Source of the DNA: Voacanga thouarsii
Taxonomy: Eukaryota > Streptophyta > Magnoliopsida > Gentianales > Apocynaceae
DNA length: 64,000 nt
Direction of reading: 5' to 3'
Assembly: GCA_026120185.1 (NCBI GenBank)
Contig: JANUWF010002285.1
Span: 1,550,001-1,614,000, forward strand
Position 1 is the first letter of the stretch; each line of letters starts with the position of its first letter. Under the pieces are notes generated by a model. The model saw only the letters and a list, made by a program, of their open reading frames with translations, did not search any database and was not told where the DNA came from. Of the stretch, positions 32,876 to 44,946 are shown one piece after another. A program made the translations under genes and the position numbers.

Positions 32876-34570
32876 AAAATTAGAGGAAACACTACTAACC
32901 CCCGTGGACTCAAGAAAATGTGGGTACCAAAAATTATTTTTCCTTCTCATGTATAGGAACATTCATTGGAGAAAATGAGCTTCACCAAGTGGTTTTTGGA
33001 TAGTGGATGTTCAAGACAGATGACTGAAAATACAACTATATTAGAAGTTGTGTAAACCACAAATAAAGGATTCGTTATCTTTGGAGACAAAACGAAAGGA
33101 AAAAATCTTGGCATAGGTAACATTGGTAAAGGTTCCTCAACCATTATAAAACAAGTGTTATTAATTAATGAATTGAAATATAATTTACTTAGCATTAGTC
33201 AATTATGTGATAATGGCTGCAAAGTCATTTTTGAAAAGGATTCTTGCACTATCATGGATAGCTCAAACAATGAAATAGACTTTGTTGCCAATCGTGTTAG
33301 AAATGTGTATGTATTCTATCTAAATGACCTTATAGCTCATGGTATTATATACCTTTCCATGCATGACAATAATGAGTTATCTTTGGCATAGAAGATTAGG
33401 CCATGTATTTTTCAATTTTCTAAATAAATTATCCTCAAAAGAGCTTGTTAGAGGACTGCCCAAAATGAAGTTTGATAAAAGCAAAACTTGTGATGCATGC
33501 CAATTTGGAAAACAAATCAAAACTTCTTTTAAACCCAAGAAAATGATTTCTACCTCAAAACCCCTTTAATTAATTCGTATGGATTTGTTTGGATCAATGA
33601 GGACCACTAGCCTTGGTGGTAAGAGATATACTTATGTGTTAGTTGATGACTTCTCAAGATTTACTTAGACTTTATTTCTTGGACAAAAGGATGAAGCCTT
33701 TTCTGAATTTTCAAAACTGTTCAAATGCATCCAAAATTCTATTAGATGCAAATTGATTTTTATTAGAAGTGATAATGATAGAGAATTTTGCAACAATGAA
33801 TTTACACACTTTGGTGATGAAAATGGACTATTTCACAATTTCTCAGCAGCTAAAACACCTCAACAAAATAGTATCGCTAAGAGAAAAAAATCGAACTTTA
33901 TAAGAAATGGCTAGATCTATGATTTGTGAAAACTCCATTCCAAAATACTTTTGGCCTGAAGCTGTTAGTACAACATGCTACATTGTAAACCAAGTAATGT
34001 TGAGACCATTTTTGAGAAAAGCACCATTTGAATTTATGTTTGATAAAACTCCTAATTTAAGGTATTTGGTTGCAAATGTTTTGTCCTTAATACCCATGAC
34101 AATCTTTGAAAATTTGATAGCAAATCTGATGAGACTATATTTCTTGGATACTCTTCCAATAAAAAGGCATATAGAGTGTACAATAATAAAAAAAAAACTC
34201 TATGTGTGGAAGAATCCGTACATGTTATTTTTTATGAATCTAATACTTATGTTTTAATGAAAGATGATGATGATGTAGGAGGTTCAAAGGAAGTAAGGGA
34301 ATACCAACACAAAGCACTACCGCTAGATACTCATGGAAAAGAAGAAGAAATTGAAGAACAACAAGTTGAATAAGGAAGGCAACAAATTGAATTATCCACG
34401 GATCAAGAATTACCAAGGGATTGGAAATACAAAATCGGTTATCCAAAAGAACAAATCATTGGTAATCCAAGCTATGGAGTTAAAACTAGATGGTATTGCA
34501 TAGATAACTTTGCTCTACTCTAAGTATAGAACCTAATTGTATTGATGTAGCATTGCTTGATGAATTTTAG
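32876..34570 (+). pseudogene. SIRE-type protease and integrase, broken
   Basis: Protease: KWFLDSGCSRQMTE with the catalytic DSG at about 32999. The pre-integrase part reads LSISQLCDNGCKVIFEKDSC. The integrase zinc-binding part has WHRRLGHV (33384) and CDACQFGK (33490). The core follows with MDLFGSM, LVDDFSRFT-stop-TLFL (TGG to TAG) and RSDNDREF, then a C-terminal part MARSMICENSIPKYFWPEAV from 33907. Additional stops (TAA before LIRMDLFG) and frameshifts separate these pieces. An intact integrase would insert element cDNA; this one is dead. The stretch 34258-34570 has the acidic linker before RT. Confidence 0.75.
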
Positions 34571-34579
34571 ATAATTGAT

Positions 34580-35341
34580 ATGCAAGAAGAACTAAACCAA
34601 TTTGAAAGAAATCAAGTTTGGAAACTTGTCCCTAGACCACTTGATCATCCAGTTATTGGTACCAAGTGGGTATTTAGAAACAAACATGATGAAAATGGAG
34701 ATGTCGTTAGAAATAAAGCTAGATTGATTTCCCAAAGATTTAATCAAGAAGAGGGTATTGATTATGATGAGACATTTGCTCCTGTTGCTAGATTAGAATC
34801 CACAAGAATACTTCTTGCCTTTGCATCATTTAAAAATTTCATGCTTTACCAAATGAATGTTAAGAGTGCATTTCTAAATGGTTTTATTGAGGAAGAGGTG
34901 TATGTAGAACAATCTCCGAGTTTTATTCATGAGCATTTTCCAAATCATGTTTTCAAACTTTCAAAGGCTCTTTATAATTTAAAACAAGCCCCACGAGCTT
35001 GGTATGAAAGGCTTAGTGGATTCTTACTTTCAAAAGGGTTCTCAAGAGGCTTGATCAACACCACATTATTTATCAAATTAGAAAAATCTGGTGATCTTCT
35101 TATTGCTCAAATTTATATTGATGATATCATTTTTGATGGCACTAATGATTCTTTGTGCAAGATATTTGCTAAGACAATGCAGCAAGAATTTGAAATGAGC
35201 ATGATGAGAGAACTAAATTTCTTTCTCGGACTACAAATTAGACAAACCAAGGATGGAATCTTCATAAATCAAGCTAAGTATGTCAAAGAACTGCTAAAAA
35301 AGTTTGGTATGAATGAAGCTAAAAAATCTGCAGGCCTATGA
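34580..35341 (+). pseudogene. SIRE-type reverse transcriptase, 253-codon open frame
   Basis: The frame covers the copia RT: MQEELNQFERNQVWKLVPRP, GTKWVFRNKHDENG, EGIDYDETFAPVARLES, NVKSAFLNGFIEEEVYVEQ, and the catalytic YIDDIIF (35114-35125), ending KKFGMNEAKKS. It lacks internal stops over the domain and so is the best kept pol segment in the window. A shift at 35338 separates it from the next part. No start codon is expected, since the domain lies within Gag-Pol. Confidence 0.85.
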
Positions 35342-35730
35342 GCATTTCCATAAACCTTGACAAGGATGAAAAGGGTAAGAAGGTAGATGAATCTAAGTAT
35401 AGCTGTATGATTGGAAGTTTACTCTATCTCACTGCTAGCCGACGAGATATTATGTTTTCAATTTGTCTTTGTACCCGATTTCAATCATGTCCAAAAGAAT
35501 CACTCCTATGTACAGTAAAATATATCGTTAGATATCTAATTGGCACATATGATTATGGCTTATGGTATCCTTGTACTAACACATTTGATTTTATAGTATA
35601 TACCGATGTGGATTATTCGGGCTATAAAGTGGAAAGAAAAAGCACAAGTGGCCATTGCCAATTTCTTGGACACTCTCTAGTGTCATGGCACAGCAAGAAG
35701 TAAGTATGTGTATCCTTATCCACAATCAAG
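35338..35730 (+). pseudogene. SIRE-type RNase H, first part
   Basis: MSISINLDKDEKGKKVDESK, YSCMIGSLLYLTASRRDIMF and YTDVDYSGYKVERKSTSG lead into WHSKK. The metal-binding Asp of YTD is present. A frame change after HSKK precedes CCTTATCCACAATCAAG, which would read LSTIK and is cut by the LTR A4 insertion (duplicate tcaag at 35726-35730). Confidence 0.8.
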
Positions 35731-37471
35731 TGTTAGTGTTATGCCCTAGAGACAATCACTTCTATGTTATATATGACATATTTTATTTTAATAAAAGGCA
35801 CTATTTATCTTACAGTTTCTTTTGTTTAATTTTATATAATATAACTGTTAGATAAAGTCCCTAGTACAATACTATGTTAAAGAAATCATGATAGAGATCA
35901 TGATACGAGATTCCTACTACACTATATAGTGTTAGTACTTAAATAGTCCCTAGTCATAGTATTAATTAGACAGGACATTATTAATGCGTTATGACTAGCA
36001 TGTGTTAGACTTCCTAATTTGATCAGGCGGTGGTTCTTATATCCATGAGTATTGAGATCTCAAAGATAACACGCGGATGCTTGTTAATAGAACAAGTTCA
36101 TTGGATAACCTAGCTATGGGATAATTACATGGATAACTATTTAGTGCCAGTGATATAATCTCAATATAGCAAACGTGCAAGTATCCTTAGACTTAAGATC
36201 TTCAAAGTACTTTGTTTGCTGAGCATTGTGCTTTGATTCCAATATCTAGAGCTAGATCGAGGGCCGCCTATGGGATGGATATTGAGTACATTGTGAGGTA
36301 AACAAAAGTAGTTCAGAGGGTCAATAAAGGATTCACCACTCTTAATAGTAGGGGCGAATATTTCACGGCCACTTGTAGGAATTATTACTTGAGAAGTCCT
36401 TGGCCAAGGCGACTATGTATTGGAAACAGTTCCAATTGATACACATTTAGAGTTGTGGGTTCCTGGTACAAGTACTATTATATTTGAGCCATAATTAATA
36501 TATATTGTGGAGGGAGTTGGCACTAATTTTGTACTCCAAACCGAATGAGATATTGTATGGTGAAAGGAGTTAATTGCACTGTAGTTTGTTATTGAAGGGT
36601 TCATGTCAAGCCACTTGACTTCTTGGACTCTTGGGTGGTCATGATGTGTTGCTAGATATCGCTCATGATCTGGGAATATGGGTTTATTAATTGATGAATT
36701 AATAAACCAATCATGATTAGAATCAATATAATTAATTCTAATTAATTATGGATTATTAATCTCCAAGACGTTTAGATTAATTCATGTTCGCTACCAATTG
36801 ACTGGGAAATCTAATAGGTCACATACAATAGATGATTATATACTCAAGATATTATTTGATAACATAGTGGGGTTAATTTCAAGAAAGAGAAGTTGTTGTG
36901 GTCAAATTATAATTAGTTATAATCTATGGTCTAAATTGTAATTGTGAGAACTTGATGTTTCCAATTATAATTAGGGAATTCTGACTATTTTAGAATTCTT
37001 AGATGGAGGATTTTTTAGCAGGATTTTTGTGTTATATAGGATATACACACGAAACCCTAATACAGGTGTAAGACACACTCCAACCCTAGCAACACATGAT
37101 CTCTCCATCTTCTTCGTCTCGTTTTTCCTGAAAAACAAGAAGAACCCTAGCCGCCACTTTAGTTTATGCTAGCACATAAACATCTTGGTGCTTGAGTGTG
37201 ATCCTCTGTGTGGATTTCTATTAGAGATAATGACACACTGTGACTATAATGCTTGGACGTTCAACTCTTGTGGTGTTCGATCAAGAGGATTGTTGGATCG
37301 CGCCTCGACTTGAAGAAGGAAAATTTTGTTTTCCACACAATCAAAGAAAGGTAAAAAGCTGTTACATTTGTTCTTTTTATGTCTTGTTTTCCACACATAT
37401 GCGGATCCTGGGTGGTATCTCGTTCTTATTTTTCTGCTATGCCATATATGATATGCGTGAGATACCCAACA
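35731..37471 (+). mobile_element. Solo copia LTR, copy A4
   Basis: A complete 1741-base LTR from TGTTAGTGTTATGCCC to GAGATACCCAACA, inserted into the RNase H coding sequence of element C. It is flanked by tcaag (35726-35730) and ccaag (37472-37476), one mismatch. Across the insertion the coding sense is restored as LSTIK-AKYIVGGSC. The antisense frame is interrupted by one nonsense change. Confidence 0.92.
36160..36604 (-). pseudogene. Antisense ORF in LTR A4, one nonsense change
   Basis: It opens MNPSITNYSAINSFHHTISH and carries the two extra codons seen in A1. It stops after 63 codons at a TAG where A1 has TTG (Leu). The remaining sequence to about 36160 stays in frame with the other copies (for example SFIDPLNYF). 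Confidence 0.3.
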
Positions 37472-37800
37472 CCAAGGCTAAATATATTGTAGGTGGAAGC
37501 TGCTACGCACAAATCTTGTGGATGAAAAATACATTGCTTGATTTTGGTCTTAACTTTAATTGTGTACCCATATTATATGACAACACAAGTGCTACCAATC
37601 TAACTAAGAATCCTATTCAACATTCTAGGGCCAAGCATATAGAAGTTAAACATCATTTTATCCAAGATCATGTACTTAAGGGCAATGTATATGTTGAATA
37701 TATCTCAACTGAAGAACATCTCGCCGATATCTTTACAAAACCTCTGGTCGAAGAAAGATTCGGTAATCTGAGAAGAGGTTTAGGAATTACAAAAATATGA
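37472..37800 (+). pseudogene. SIRE-type RNase H, C-terminal part
   Basis: It reads AKYIVGGSCYAQILWMKNTL, PILYDNTSATNLTKNPIQHS, RAKHIEVKHHFIQDHV and EEHLADIFTKPLVEERF, the standard copia RNase H end, with a natural stop at 37798. Because LTR A4 stays open in this frame, a 186-codon frame (from 37240) runs from the LTR into RNase H. Confidence 0.85.
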
Positions 37801-38237
37801 CTGATATTTTTGCACAGGACTTTTATTTTGTAGAACCTTTGAAGACAGAGCTTTTGGATGCAGTATTTTAATCCAAAACTCTTTGCAAGAAGTTCCGTTT
37901 GGATGCACATTTTGGATTGGGCCTAAATCCAAAACGAAATCATCTTTGATGCTTTGTATTTCCCTTTTAAAATAACTGCTTATAGATTTTCATTTTTGAA
38001 TTTCAAAATGCTTGTGCTTTTCTCAAGACGGCTTTTTAAAATCTCTGATTAAAGTGGCATTTTCAATGTACTTGAGTGTACTTCTATCACAACTTCCTAG
38101 GTACTCATAAAGGACTTTTTCTCCCTTCTGTCTTTCGAACTCTGGAAACGACCATTCATCACTCCGTTTTCCTCAAAATCCTCTGAGTTCTTCCTTTCTG
38201 AACAACTGAGTGTTCAAACCCTCATCCTTCTACTGAA

Positions 38238-39833
38238 ATGGAAAAAAAAAAAATATCAACCAAACTAAAACCAAAGAAGGTTTGAAAAATATCTCCAATG
38301 ATGAAGAAGAAGTCACAGTAATGAACAAAGGAAAAGAAATTGCACCAGATTTTTCGGCTTCCCACTATGACTCATCAAAATCATCTCCATAACAGGAGAG
38401 TTTTGAAACTTAGGTACTTCGATTTTTAGATTCAAAAAGTGAGTCAGATTATAATGATTGGGTCTCGAGAAATAGAACTGTAATTATTGGCTACCGAGTA
38501 AATCCATCATCTTTCCTAAATTTCTCCAATGTGTTAAATATGTTTGAATTTGTTGGTTGGGGTAGTCTACTGTCGGTTGATGAAAAACTGTTTACCTCAC
38601 TCAATTGGGAATTCTATGCTAATGTAAAGAAAAGGCGACTTGAGAAAACTGGAGGAGGGTTTATGATCAGATGTTACGCCTCTAGAGTTGGGAGTAAAAA
38701 TATTGAGTTCGACCACCGTTTGTTAAACCGAGTGTGTGAGGTTAAAGATGGAGGAATCCAATATTTTGAACAGAATAAATTTCTAGAAGGAACTAACATG
38801 TTTGATTTAGAAAAGTTTGAAGAAATATTTGCTGGTGGAAGGAGTTTTAAGAATTTTGGTGATAGAAACACAAAGTGGTAAAATGGAGAAGGCAGGATTC
38901 TGCACCACATGGTGTCAACCATGGTGGTCCCAAGTTTTGGTCACAAAACCTCCATTAATATAATGCAAATGGTGATTATGTTAGCATTGGCTGATGGGAG
39001 GCAAATAAATTTTGGGTTCTTGGCTGCCAAATTAATGTTGTAGACTAGAAACACCTCTAGCAAGGCATTGCTATATGGGAATTTGCTGACAAAAACTGTT
39101 CAGACACTTTGCTGTTGATTTAAATTCAGTCCTCTCTTCAACTTCAAAAATGAATGTATACAGCTTTGAGTCTTTCGAGTGCATGGGATATGTAAGATTG
39201 GAAGATGAATGAAAGCTGCTACGTGATACAGCTGGAGATGAAAGGGAAAAGCTGTTGAAAGTGAAAGCTGAAGGCAAAAATGCCCCGTCTATTGGAGTTA
39301 AAAGAAAACTTGAGGAAGAACCCCAGGAAGAATCCTCTGCCAAAGGGAAAGAGCGGGCTCAAGACAAAGGATTATTTGAAAGCATCTTAGATGCCATCAC
39401 TTCTCTGGCTGTTAAATTAGATGGCCTTAGTGTAGAAATTCAAACTCTTGGAAACAGAATGACTATTGTGGAGGAGAAGCTAAGAATGGATGAACCGGCG
39501 TCTACTACATCAGCACCTTCTCCAACAAAGGAAACAGTAGAGAAAATAGTCCTTAAGGAAGAAACTACTCGAGATCAAACTGTTGAGGAAATGACGGTCA
39601 CTGGGCACAGCAAAGAAGAATCCCCACATCAGAAAGATATAGCACCCCCTGCCCCCTCTGAACCTTATGTCTCATATGAGAAGAGACAGAAACATGTGGT
39701 GGTTAAAAAGAAATTAAGTACGCTTACTGGACAACATTCCAGAAAAGATGCCGGGTTAAAGATTGAAACAGCTTACATCTCCCGAGTGACCAGATTAGTA
39801 GACTGCACTCCAGCCAACCTCTACCTAGACTAA
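38238..39833 (+). pseudogene. SIRE-type envelope-like extra ORF
   Basis: This separate ORF after pol is annotated in SIRE relatives as envelope-like. It starts MEKKK in a 12-A tract (38238), then shows NRTVIIGYRVNPSSFLNF, SVDEKLFTSLNWEFYANVKK, GGGFMIRCYASRVGSKNIEF, a conserved INFGFLAAKLML segment, and a C-terminal half with a coiled-coil-like region (SILDAITSLAVKLDGLSVEI near 39380). A Pro/Glu/Lys-rich tail ends at 39831. Stops break it near 38390, 38411, 38879 and 39041, and a frame change occurs before 39255. I see no clear signal peptide or transmembrane helix, so a true envelope role is not supported by the sequence. The WEFYAN part resembles the extra ORFs of gypsy elements D and G. Confidence 0.7.
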
Positions 39834-40040
39834 AATCAATTCTCATTGATATCTTAAACAATTTTTAATTCTCGTTTTAGCATCTGAATAATTTATTTTC
39901 TATTTTTTAACTAATATCTCTGCTCAACTTATGAATGCTTCATATCTATATATATACTTCTCACTGCTTCATTTATATTACTCTTCATTTTGATTGATGA
40001 CAAAGGGGGAAAATGATAGTTGGATTGAGATTGTTGTGTC

Positions 40041-40563
40041 TGCCTATTATGCAAGATAAATTACTGATTGTGATTGGGTAAGTGCTGATTTCGTTGGTTG
40101 TGTTGTGATTGTTGTACTGATCAGGAAAGAATACTGGCAATTTAATTGTACACCACTGTGATTCATATGCTTGCATGTTATGCTAGATAAATTACTGATT
40201 GTGATTGGGTAAGTGCTGATTTTGTTGGTTGGGTTGTGATTGTTATACCGATCAAGAAAGAATAGCAGGAATTTAATTGTATACCACTGTGACTCATATG
40301 CATGCATGTTATGCTAGATAAATTACTGATTGTGATTAGGTAAGTACTGATTTCGTTGGTTGTGCTGTGATTGTTGTACTGATCAAGAAAGATTGGCGGC
40401 AATTTAATTGTACACCATTGTGACTCATATGCCTACCTATTATGCTAGATAAATTACTGATTGTGATTGGGTAAGTGTTGATTTCACTGGTTATGTTGTG
40501 ATTGTTGTATTGATTAGGAAAGAATGGCGGCAATTTAATTGCACACCACTATGACTCATATGC
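40041..40563 (+). repeat. Four 131-base tandem repeats in element C
   Basis: The landmark ATGC(A/T)AGATAAATTACTG occurs at 40049, 40180, 40311 and 40442, a constant 131-base period. Each unit also has GTGATTGGGTAAGTGCTGAT or a close variant, and ACTCATATGC near its end. They sit between the env-like ORF and the 3' LTR. Overlapping open frames on the reverse strand (about 39985-40533) are by-products of the repeat. Confidence 0.95.
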
Positions 40564-41554
40564 TAATTCTGAATATTGTCTCTAAATATGGTTAAGATCC
40601 TGTAATTCTTTCTATGAAATTCATGATAGGATTTGGATAAACTGCAAGCTATGCAAATTTTAATGATTTATGATCTGTGATCTCAGTTTACTGAGGTCCA
40701 AAAAGGAAACCAGTTTGATATCCTGTTTGTCGTTAATAGTGTTCTCTTTAGGTATAAAGGTATAATTGAGACTAGAGTTGTTGGTAATTTTTTTTTTGGT
40801 GAAAATTATTGATATGATTCTGTGATATATTCATTGATAAACATCTTAGATTGTTAAGATAGCTATTCTGATATCTCTTGTTGCATAAAACCTTTCTTAA
40901 AGACTAAAACTCTTTGAGAAAACTAGGATGGATCAAAATTTCTGAAAATCTATTGTCTCTTGCGTTATGATAGGAGGAGTTTTGGACACATATTCTCTTC
41001 ATCCAAAAGTCCAGTCCAAAAATGAGTTCTTTTAAAGGAGTTAGTTTTTGTCTTATCATGATCTTATTTTTGGTCACATGGTTTGGACATCTAATACCTA
41101 AACTCCGAAAAGTTCCATACTCTCCTTCACCTAGTTTTGGATGCACATTTTGGACGTACAAAGGTTGACTGCAGTTTTTTTTCTCATACTTTATAGATAT
41201 TTATATATGCACATATTAAGAGGGAGCATCTCATCTTATGATTTATTTGCTATACCTTTTTTTATACATTTTTATACAAATTGTTTGCTATTCTTTTAAG
41301 GAATAGTCATGTGATGGAAGAAAGGAGGATATGGATATTGGTTGGGCCATAGGCTCATTGAGCTATGTTTGTGAGTATATGCTTTAATTTTTTTTATCTT
41401 AATCTCATAAGAACTCTTTGAGTCTTATGATGAGAGATTGCATTTCAACGAAAAATATTATTATTTTTCTCAGTCTAACATGTTTGTACTGTACATATCA
41501 TTATTATTTATCATAAATCCTATCAAGTTTGTCATATCTCAAAAAGGCGGAGAT
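40564..41554 (+). other. 3' noncoding of element C with polypurine tract
   Basis: No gene is seen. The end AAAAAGGCGGAGAT (41541-41554), directly before the LTR, fits the polypurine tract used to prime plus-strand DNA. Confidence 0.7.
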
Positions 41555-42850
41555 TGTTAGCCCTAAGGGCGGTCTCGTGTGTTTTGACTTATGACAAACA
41601 TTGATGATGACTAACTTGTGTGATCTGCTTGTTATAGGACATGTTTGACCTCAGGTCTTCCAATGCATACACATAATATTACTAAGCAACTCTTGAAGCA
41701 ATAGAATCCGAAAATGGAAAATCAAGAAAAAGATAAAGCTTGAGAGATTGCAAATAAAGAATTCGTTGTTGATGAACCTTAGACTAGGAATCCTTGTTAA
41801 GGTATCTCTCCATGAATATGTCTATGTCTTCTTTAGTTTTTTATTCAATTTAATTTTATCATAAAGCACTAAAACAAAAGATTTCAAGGTTTTAAAAATC
41901 CTCAGAACTTTGGATTCAGCATTTGGGTGACCCTTCATCTAGAAACTACGTCCAAAACTCTGTGAACAGTAACAAATTGATTTTGCCTGAAAAGTGCCAA
42001 TTTAAACTTACCTTTTGGATGCACTATCATCCAAAACATGTGTCCAAAACACTAGTAAATCTAACAGCGAAAACTAAATATTTTACAGCCGTTGGTGCTC
42101 TACCTTATGACTCTATATAGAGCTTCAAAACTCGATTTGAAAGTAGATTTTTGTCATATCCTTCTAAGAAATTCTCTTGCTCTTTAGAGAACAAAAATTT
42201 CCTTTATCAAAGTGCTTCAAAGTGAAATCAAATTGTGTCTAAAAGGTAAAAGTATTTATGCCTATTCTTGGTGCATATTTGCTTAAAGAAGTGAGCCACT
42301 TTTGTTTCATTTATCTTCAATCATCTTTGTGTATCAAGGTTGTGCTTTAAAACGTATTTGGGGTGAACCTTGATTTGTTGGTTGATTGAGAGGTTTTGGA
42401 AAATCAAGTATGGTGATCCTTTCTCGTATTTGGTACAGATTGATACCTTTGAGTTTAGTAAATGAAATCTGGTTGAAAATCTTTAAGTGTAAGATTAAGG
42501 TAGTGGATGTAGATCTTGGTAGATCGAACTACTATAAAATCTATGTCATAATTCTCTGTATTTACTTTTAGCGTTTATTTTTGGACAACATGCAAATCGT
42601 CCCTACCTAGATTTTCTTAGTTTCTTATAGAAATTCTTAAAGGCATTCACCAACCCATCTTTAACCCAGCATTAATTGCATCGTGCATTTTACCCCTTTC
42701 TAAATCTAGATATTTCTGAAAAATTCTCACTGTTACAAGTGTCATTGATCTAAGATTCAAAGAACATTTCTATCCTTCAAAACAAATTTTTTTGGGGGGG
42801 GAAATTTTAGTTTGCCAAAAACCTTATTCACCTTCCTCTAAGATTTTTTA
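41555..42850 (+). mobile_element. 3' LTR of element C
   Basis: It starts TGTTAGCCCTAAGGGCGGTC and ends AAGATTTTTTA; the expected terminal CA has become TA. The flank gggcc (42851-42855) matches the 5' flank. The site where A3 is inserted in the 5' LTR is uninterrupted here (near 42266). Confidence 0.92.
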
Positions 42851-42855
42851 GGGCC

Positions 42856-43429
42856 AACATGCATAGTGAAGAGAAATCCACTTTCTTGAGGCTATGAATT
42901 CCCTAAAGCAAAATAAAGAAATATGTTTTTTAAAAAAATGCTAGAAAAAATATGATGATTAAAAAGGGGATAATACGATGTGTAAAGAGAAATCCATGCA
43001 CTTGAGGCTATCAATTCCCTAAGTCATTAGAAAAATGCAAAGGAAAAAATTAAGAGTTCTTTTCTTACATCATAACTTAAGTTGTGCAATTTTGGGAATT
43101 ATAATGCTTGAGTTGGTAGATAGCTTGGCTTATGTAATTCATGTTATCTATATTTTAACTTGAAGAGTGAAATAATTTTCTTAGACTAAGGTATACACTT
43201 GATTAATTTGACTTCAAGAGTTTTGTAATGTCCTATCTTATGTTTCAAAGTTTGAATTATATTCAAAAGGTATGAATGACAAAAGTTTTATCTAAAGCTT
43301 ATAGAGAAGTTATAATCCTTGCTATGTAAACAAAATTTTTGGAATGAGAAAAAACTTGTGTTTTCTTGATAATTTTCTTATATAAGTGTTTTGTTTGAGG
43401 ACTAGCAAAAGTTCAAGTGTGGGGGTATG
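42856..43429 (+). other. 3' noncoding of element D, right part
   Basis: AT-rich continuation of D after element C. An imperfect direct repeat, GAGAAATCCACTTTCTTGAG and GAGAAATCCATGCACTTGAG, lies near 42870 and 42998. The end CAAGTGTGGGGGTATG (43414-43429) is the polypurine tract before the 3' LTR. Confidence 0.7.
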
Positions 43430-44946
43430 TGATAGGGGCTAAAATCACCATTATTTTTCTAGTTATTTTGAGATTGTTTTGAGATACATTTGTTGTAATA
43501 ACTAGGCATATTTCTTCCTATTAGAAATTTTACTTGTAAAATGTATTTTTGGAAAATTTATGTAGATTTGAGTTAAATTGGAGTAAAATTAGAGTAATTC
43601 TAGAATGCACTTGGTGCCAGGCCCAACCAAGGGACCAGGTACGGGGTCTATTCTGGTCAAGCAGAGGAAACAGGACAAATTTTAGGAAGAAAACATAACT
43701 GACCTGGTGCTAGATGGGTTGATTGGACCTGGTGTTAGGTCCATTCTATCTGGCAAGTAAAAACAAAGCAAAAAAACTAGAAGAAGAATATATTGCACTT
43801 GGCGCTAGGTGGGTCAACTGGACCCGACACCATGTCCATTCTGGAAGGTGAAAATTCTCTGCACGAATTTGAAAATTTTTCAAAGGTTCTGGTATTTTCT
43901 AATTCCTACTCGGCCAAGATTCCTAAAGCAATGAATTTAGCATTAAAGAGGCCTATAAAAGCAAGAGAAAATACAAGAGAAAAGATATATAGAGAGGAGG
44001 ATCCAAGAGCTAAAATTCCAATCACTCATTGAAGGAAGAATTCACAAAATCAAGGAGGGTTGTTCAAGGCAGTCTTCAAGTGTAAAGAAAGAGACTTGTT
44101 TATAGGTGCTTTCTTTTATCTTTGTTTTCTTTTCTCTAAACAATTATGTGTTCAATGTTTTTATTATAATTTAATATTATTTTGGATTCATGATTTTGTG
44201 TTGATTTAGTTATTTGATCAATTCTTTATCATCTTTGGTGTTTGATTATTTGTTATTATTGGTCATTGATGGAAGTTCTTCTAATTGACTAGACAAAACA
44301 ATGTTAGGAGTTTCATTGCATTGATTTTGTATTTGTTAAATCTTAATGGTCTTGAATGATGAAGTTAAGATTATAGGATTAAAGTAATCAAATATTAGTT
44401 TATTTCACCTCGACCAAAGGGTTATTAGCTAATTTCATGCTTATAAGGAATTGAGCTTAATGCATATTTTGGTTATGTTAGCTTGATTGACAAATCTGTT
44501 AATATGAATCTAAATATAGTGATTCCATGGATTGACCAACGAAGTGGAATTTATCTAAGTAGATTCATGACTTGGGAAATAATTGAATTTTACTTTATAT
44601 TCATTCATGATGCTAAAATGATAATTAATTGAGAGAATTACTAGTTGGTTCGTTATCATGTTTTCTAGGATAATTGTTTAAATTACATATACCTACATTC
44701 TTGAGTTGTATATATATATATATATATTTTTATTTTCTCACTTTATTGGGTTGATTAAACAATGAATGAAGATTGATTAGTGTGTACTTGTTCCTTTGAG
44801 TATCGATACTCGTTAATTCCATATACTATGCTTGCGATGTGTATACTTGCTCGTATGTGTATTTTAGGATTAATGTTTTAATTAAAACTTGACTAATGGA
44901 TGGATTTAAATTTCATGAGTTTTATATACCCAAAATTTATGCATCA
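43430..44946 (+). mobile_element. 3' LTR of element D
   Basis: It begins TGATAGGGGCTAAAATCACC and ends TTTATGCATCA. The GC-rich modules are at 43605-43840 (CACTTGGTGCCAGGCCCAAC and others). A short TA run at 44709-44727 is absent from the 5' LTR. It is followed by tac and then the target duplicate caccc. Confidence 0.88.

Larger units (their letters stand above)
23813..42850 (+). mobile_element. SIRE-like Ty1/copia element C with three nested insertions
   Basis: It has LTRs at 23813-26859 (interrupted) and 41555-42850, flanked by the duplication gggcc at 23808-23812 and 42851-42855. Between them lie a PBS, gag, protease, integrase, RT, RNase H, an env-like extra ORF, four 131-base tandem repeats and a polypurine tract. 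Removing insertions at 24534, 28521 and 35731 leaves about 11.3 kb, a usual size for SIRE/Maximus elements. The uninterrupted LTRs would be about 1298 and 1296 bases. By eye the first ~250 bases of the two LTRs differ at roughly 20 positions, so the insertion is old. Multiple stops and frameshifts show it is dead. Confidence 0.9.

Noticed and set aside
38238..39833. A working viral-type envelope glycoprotein
   Set aside because: No signal peptide or transmembrane segment is evident and stops break the frame; only the customary name env-like is kept.
39985..40533. Several overlapping reverse-strand frames with similar proteins
   Set aside because: They are translations of the 131-base tandem repeat; the similarity follows from the DNA repeat.
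40041..40563. Possible CRISPR-like regular repeat
   Set aside because: The units are contiguous 131-base tandem copies with no unique spacers, in plant retrotransposon DNA.
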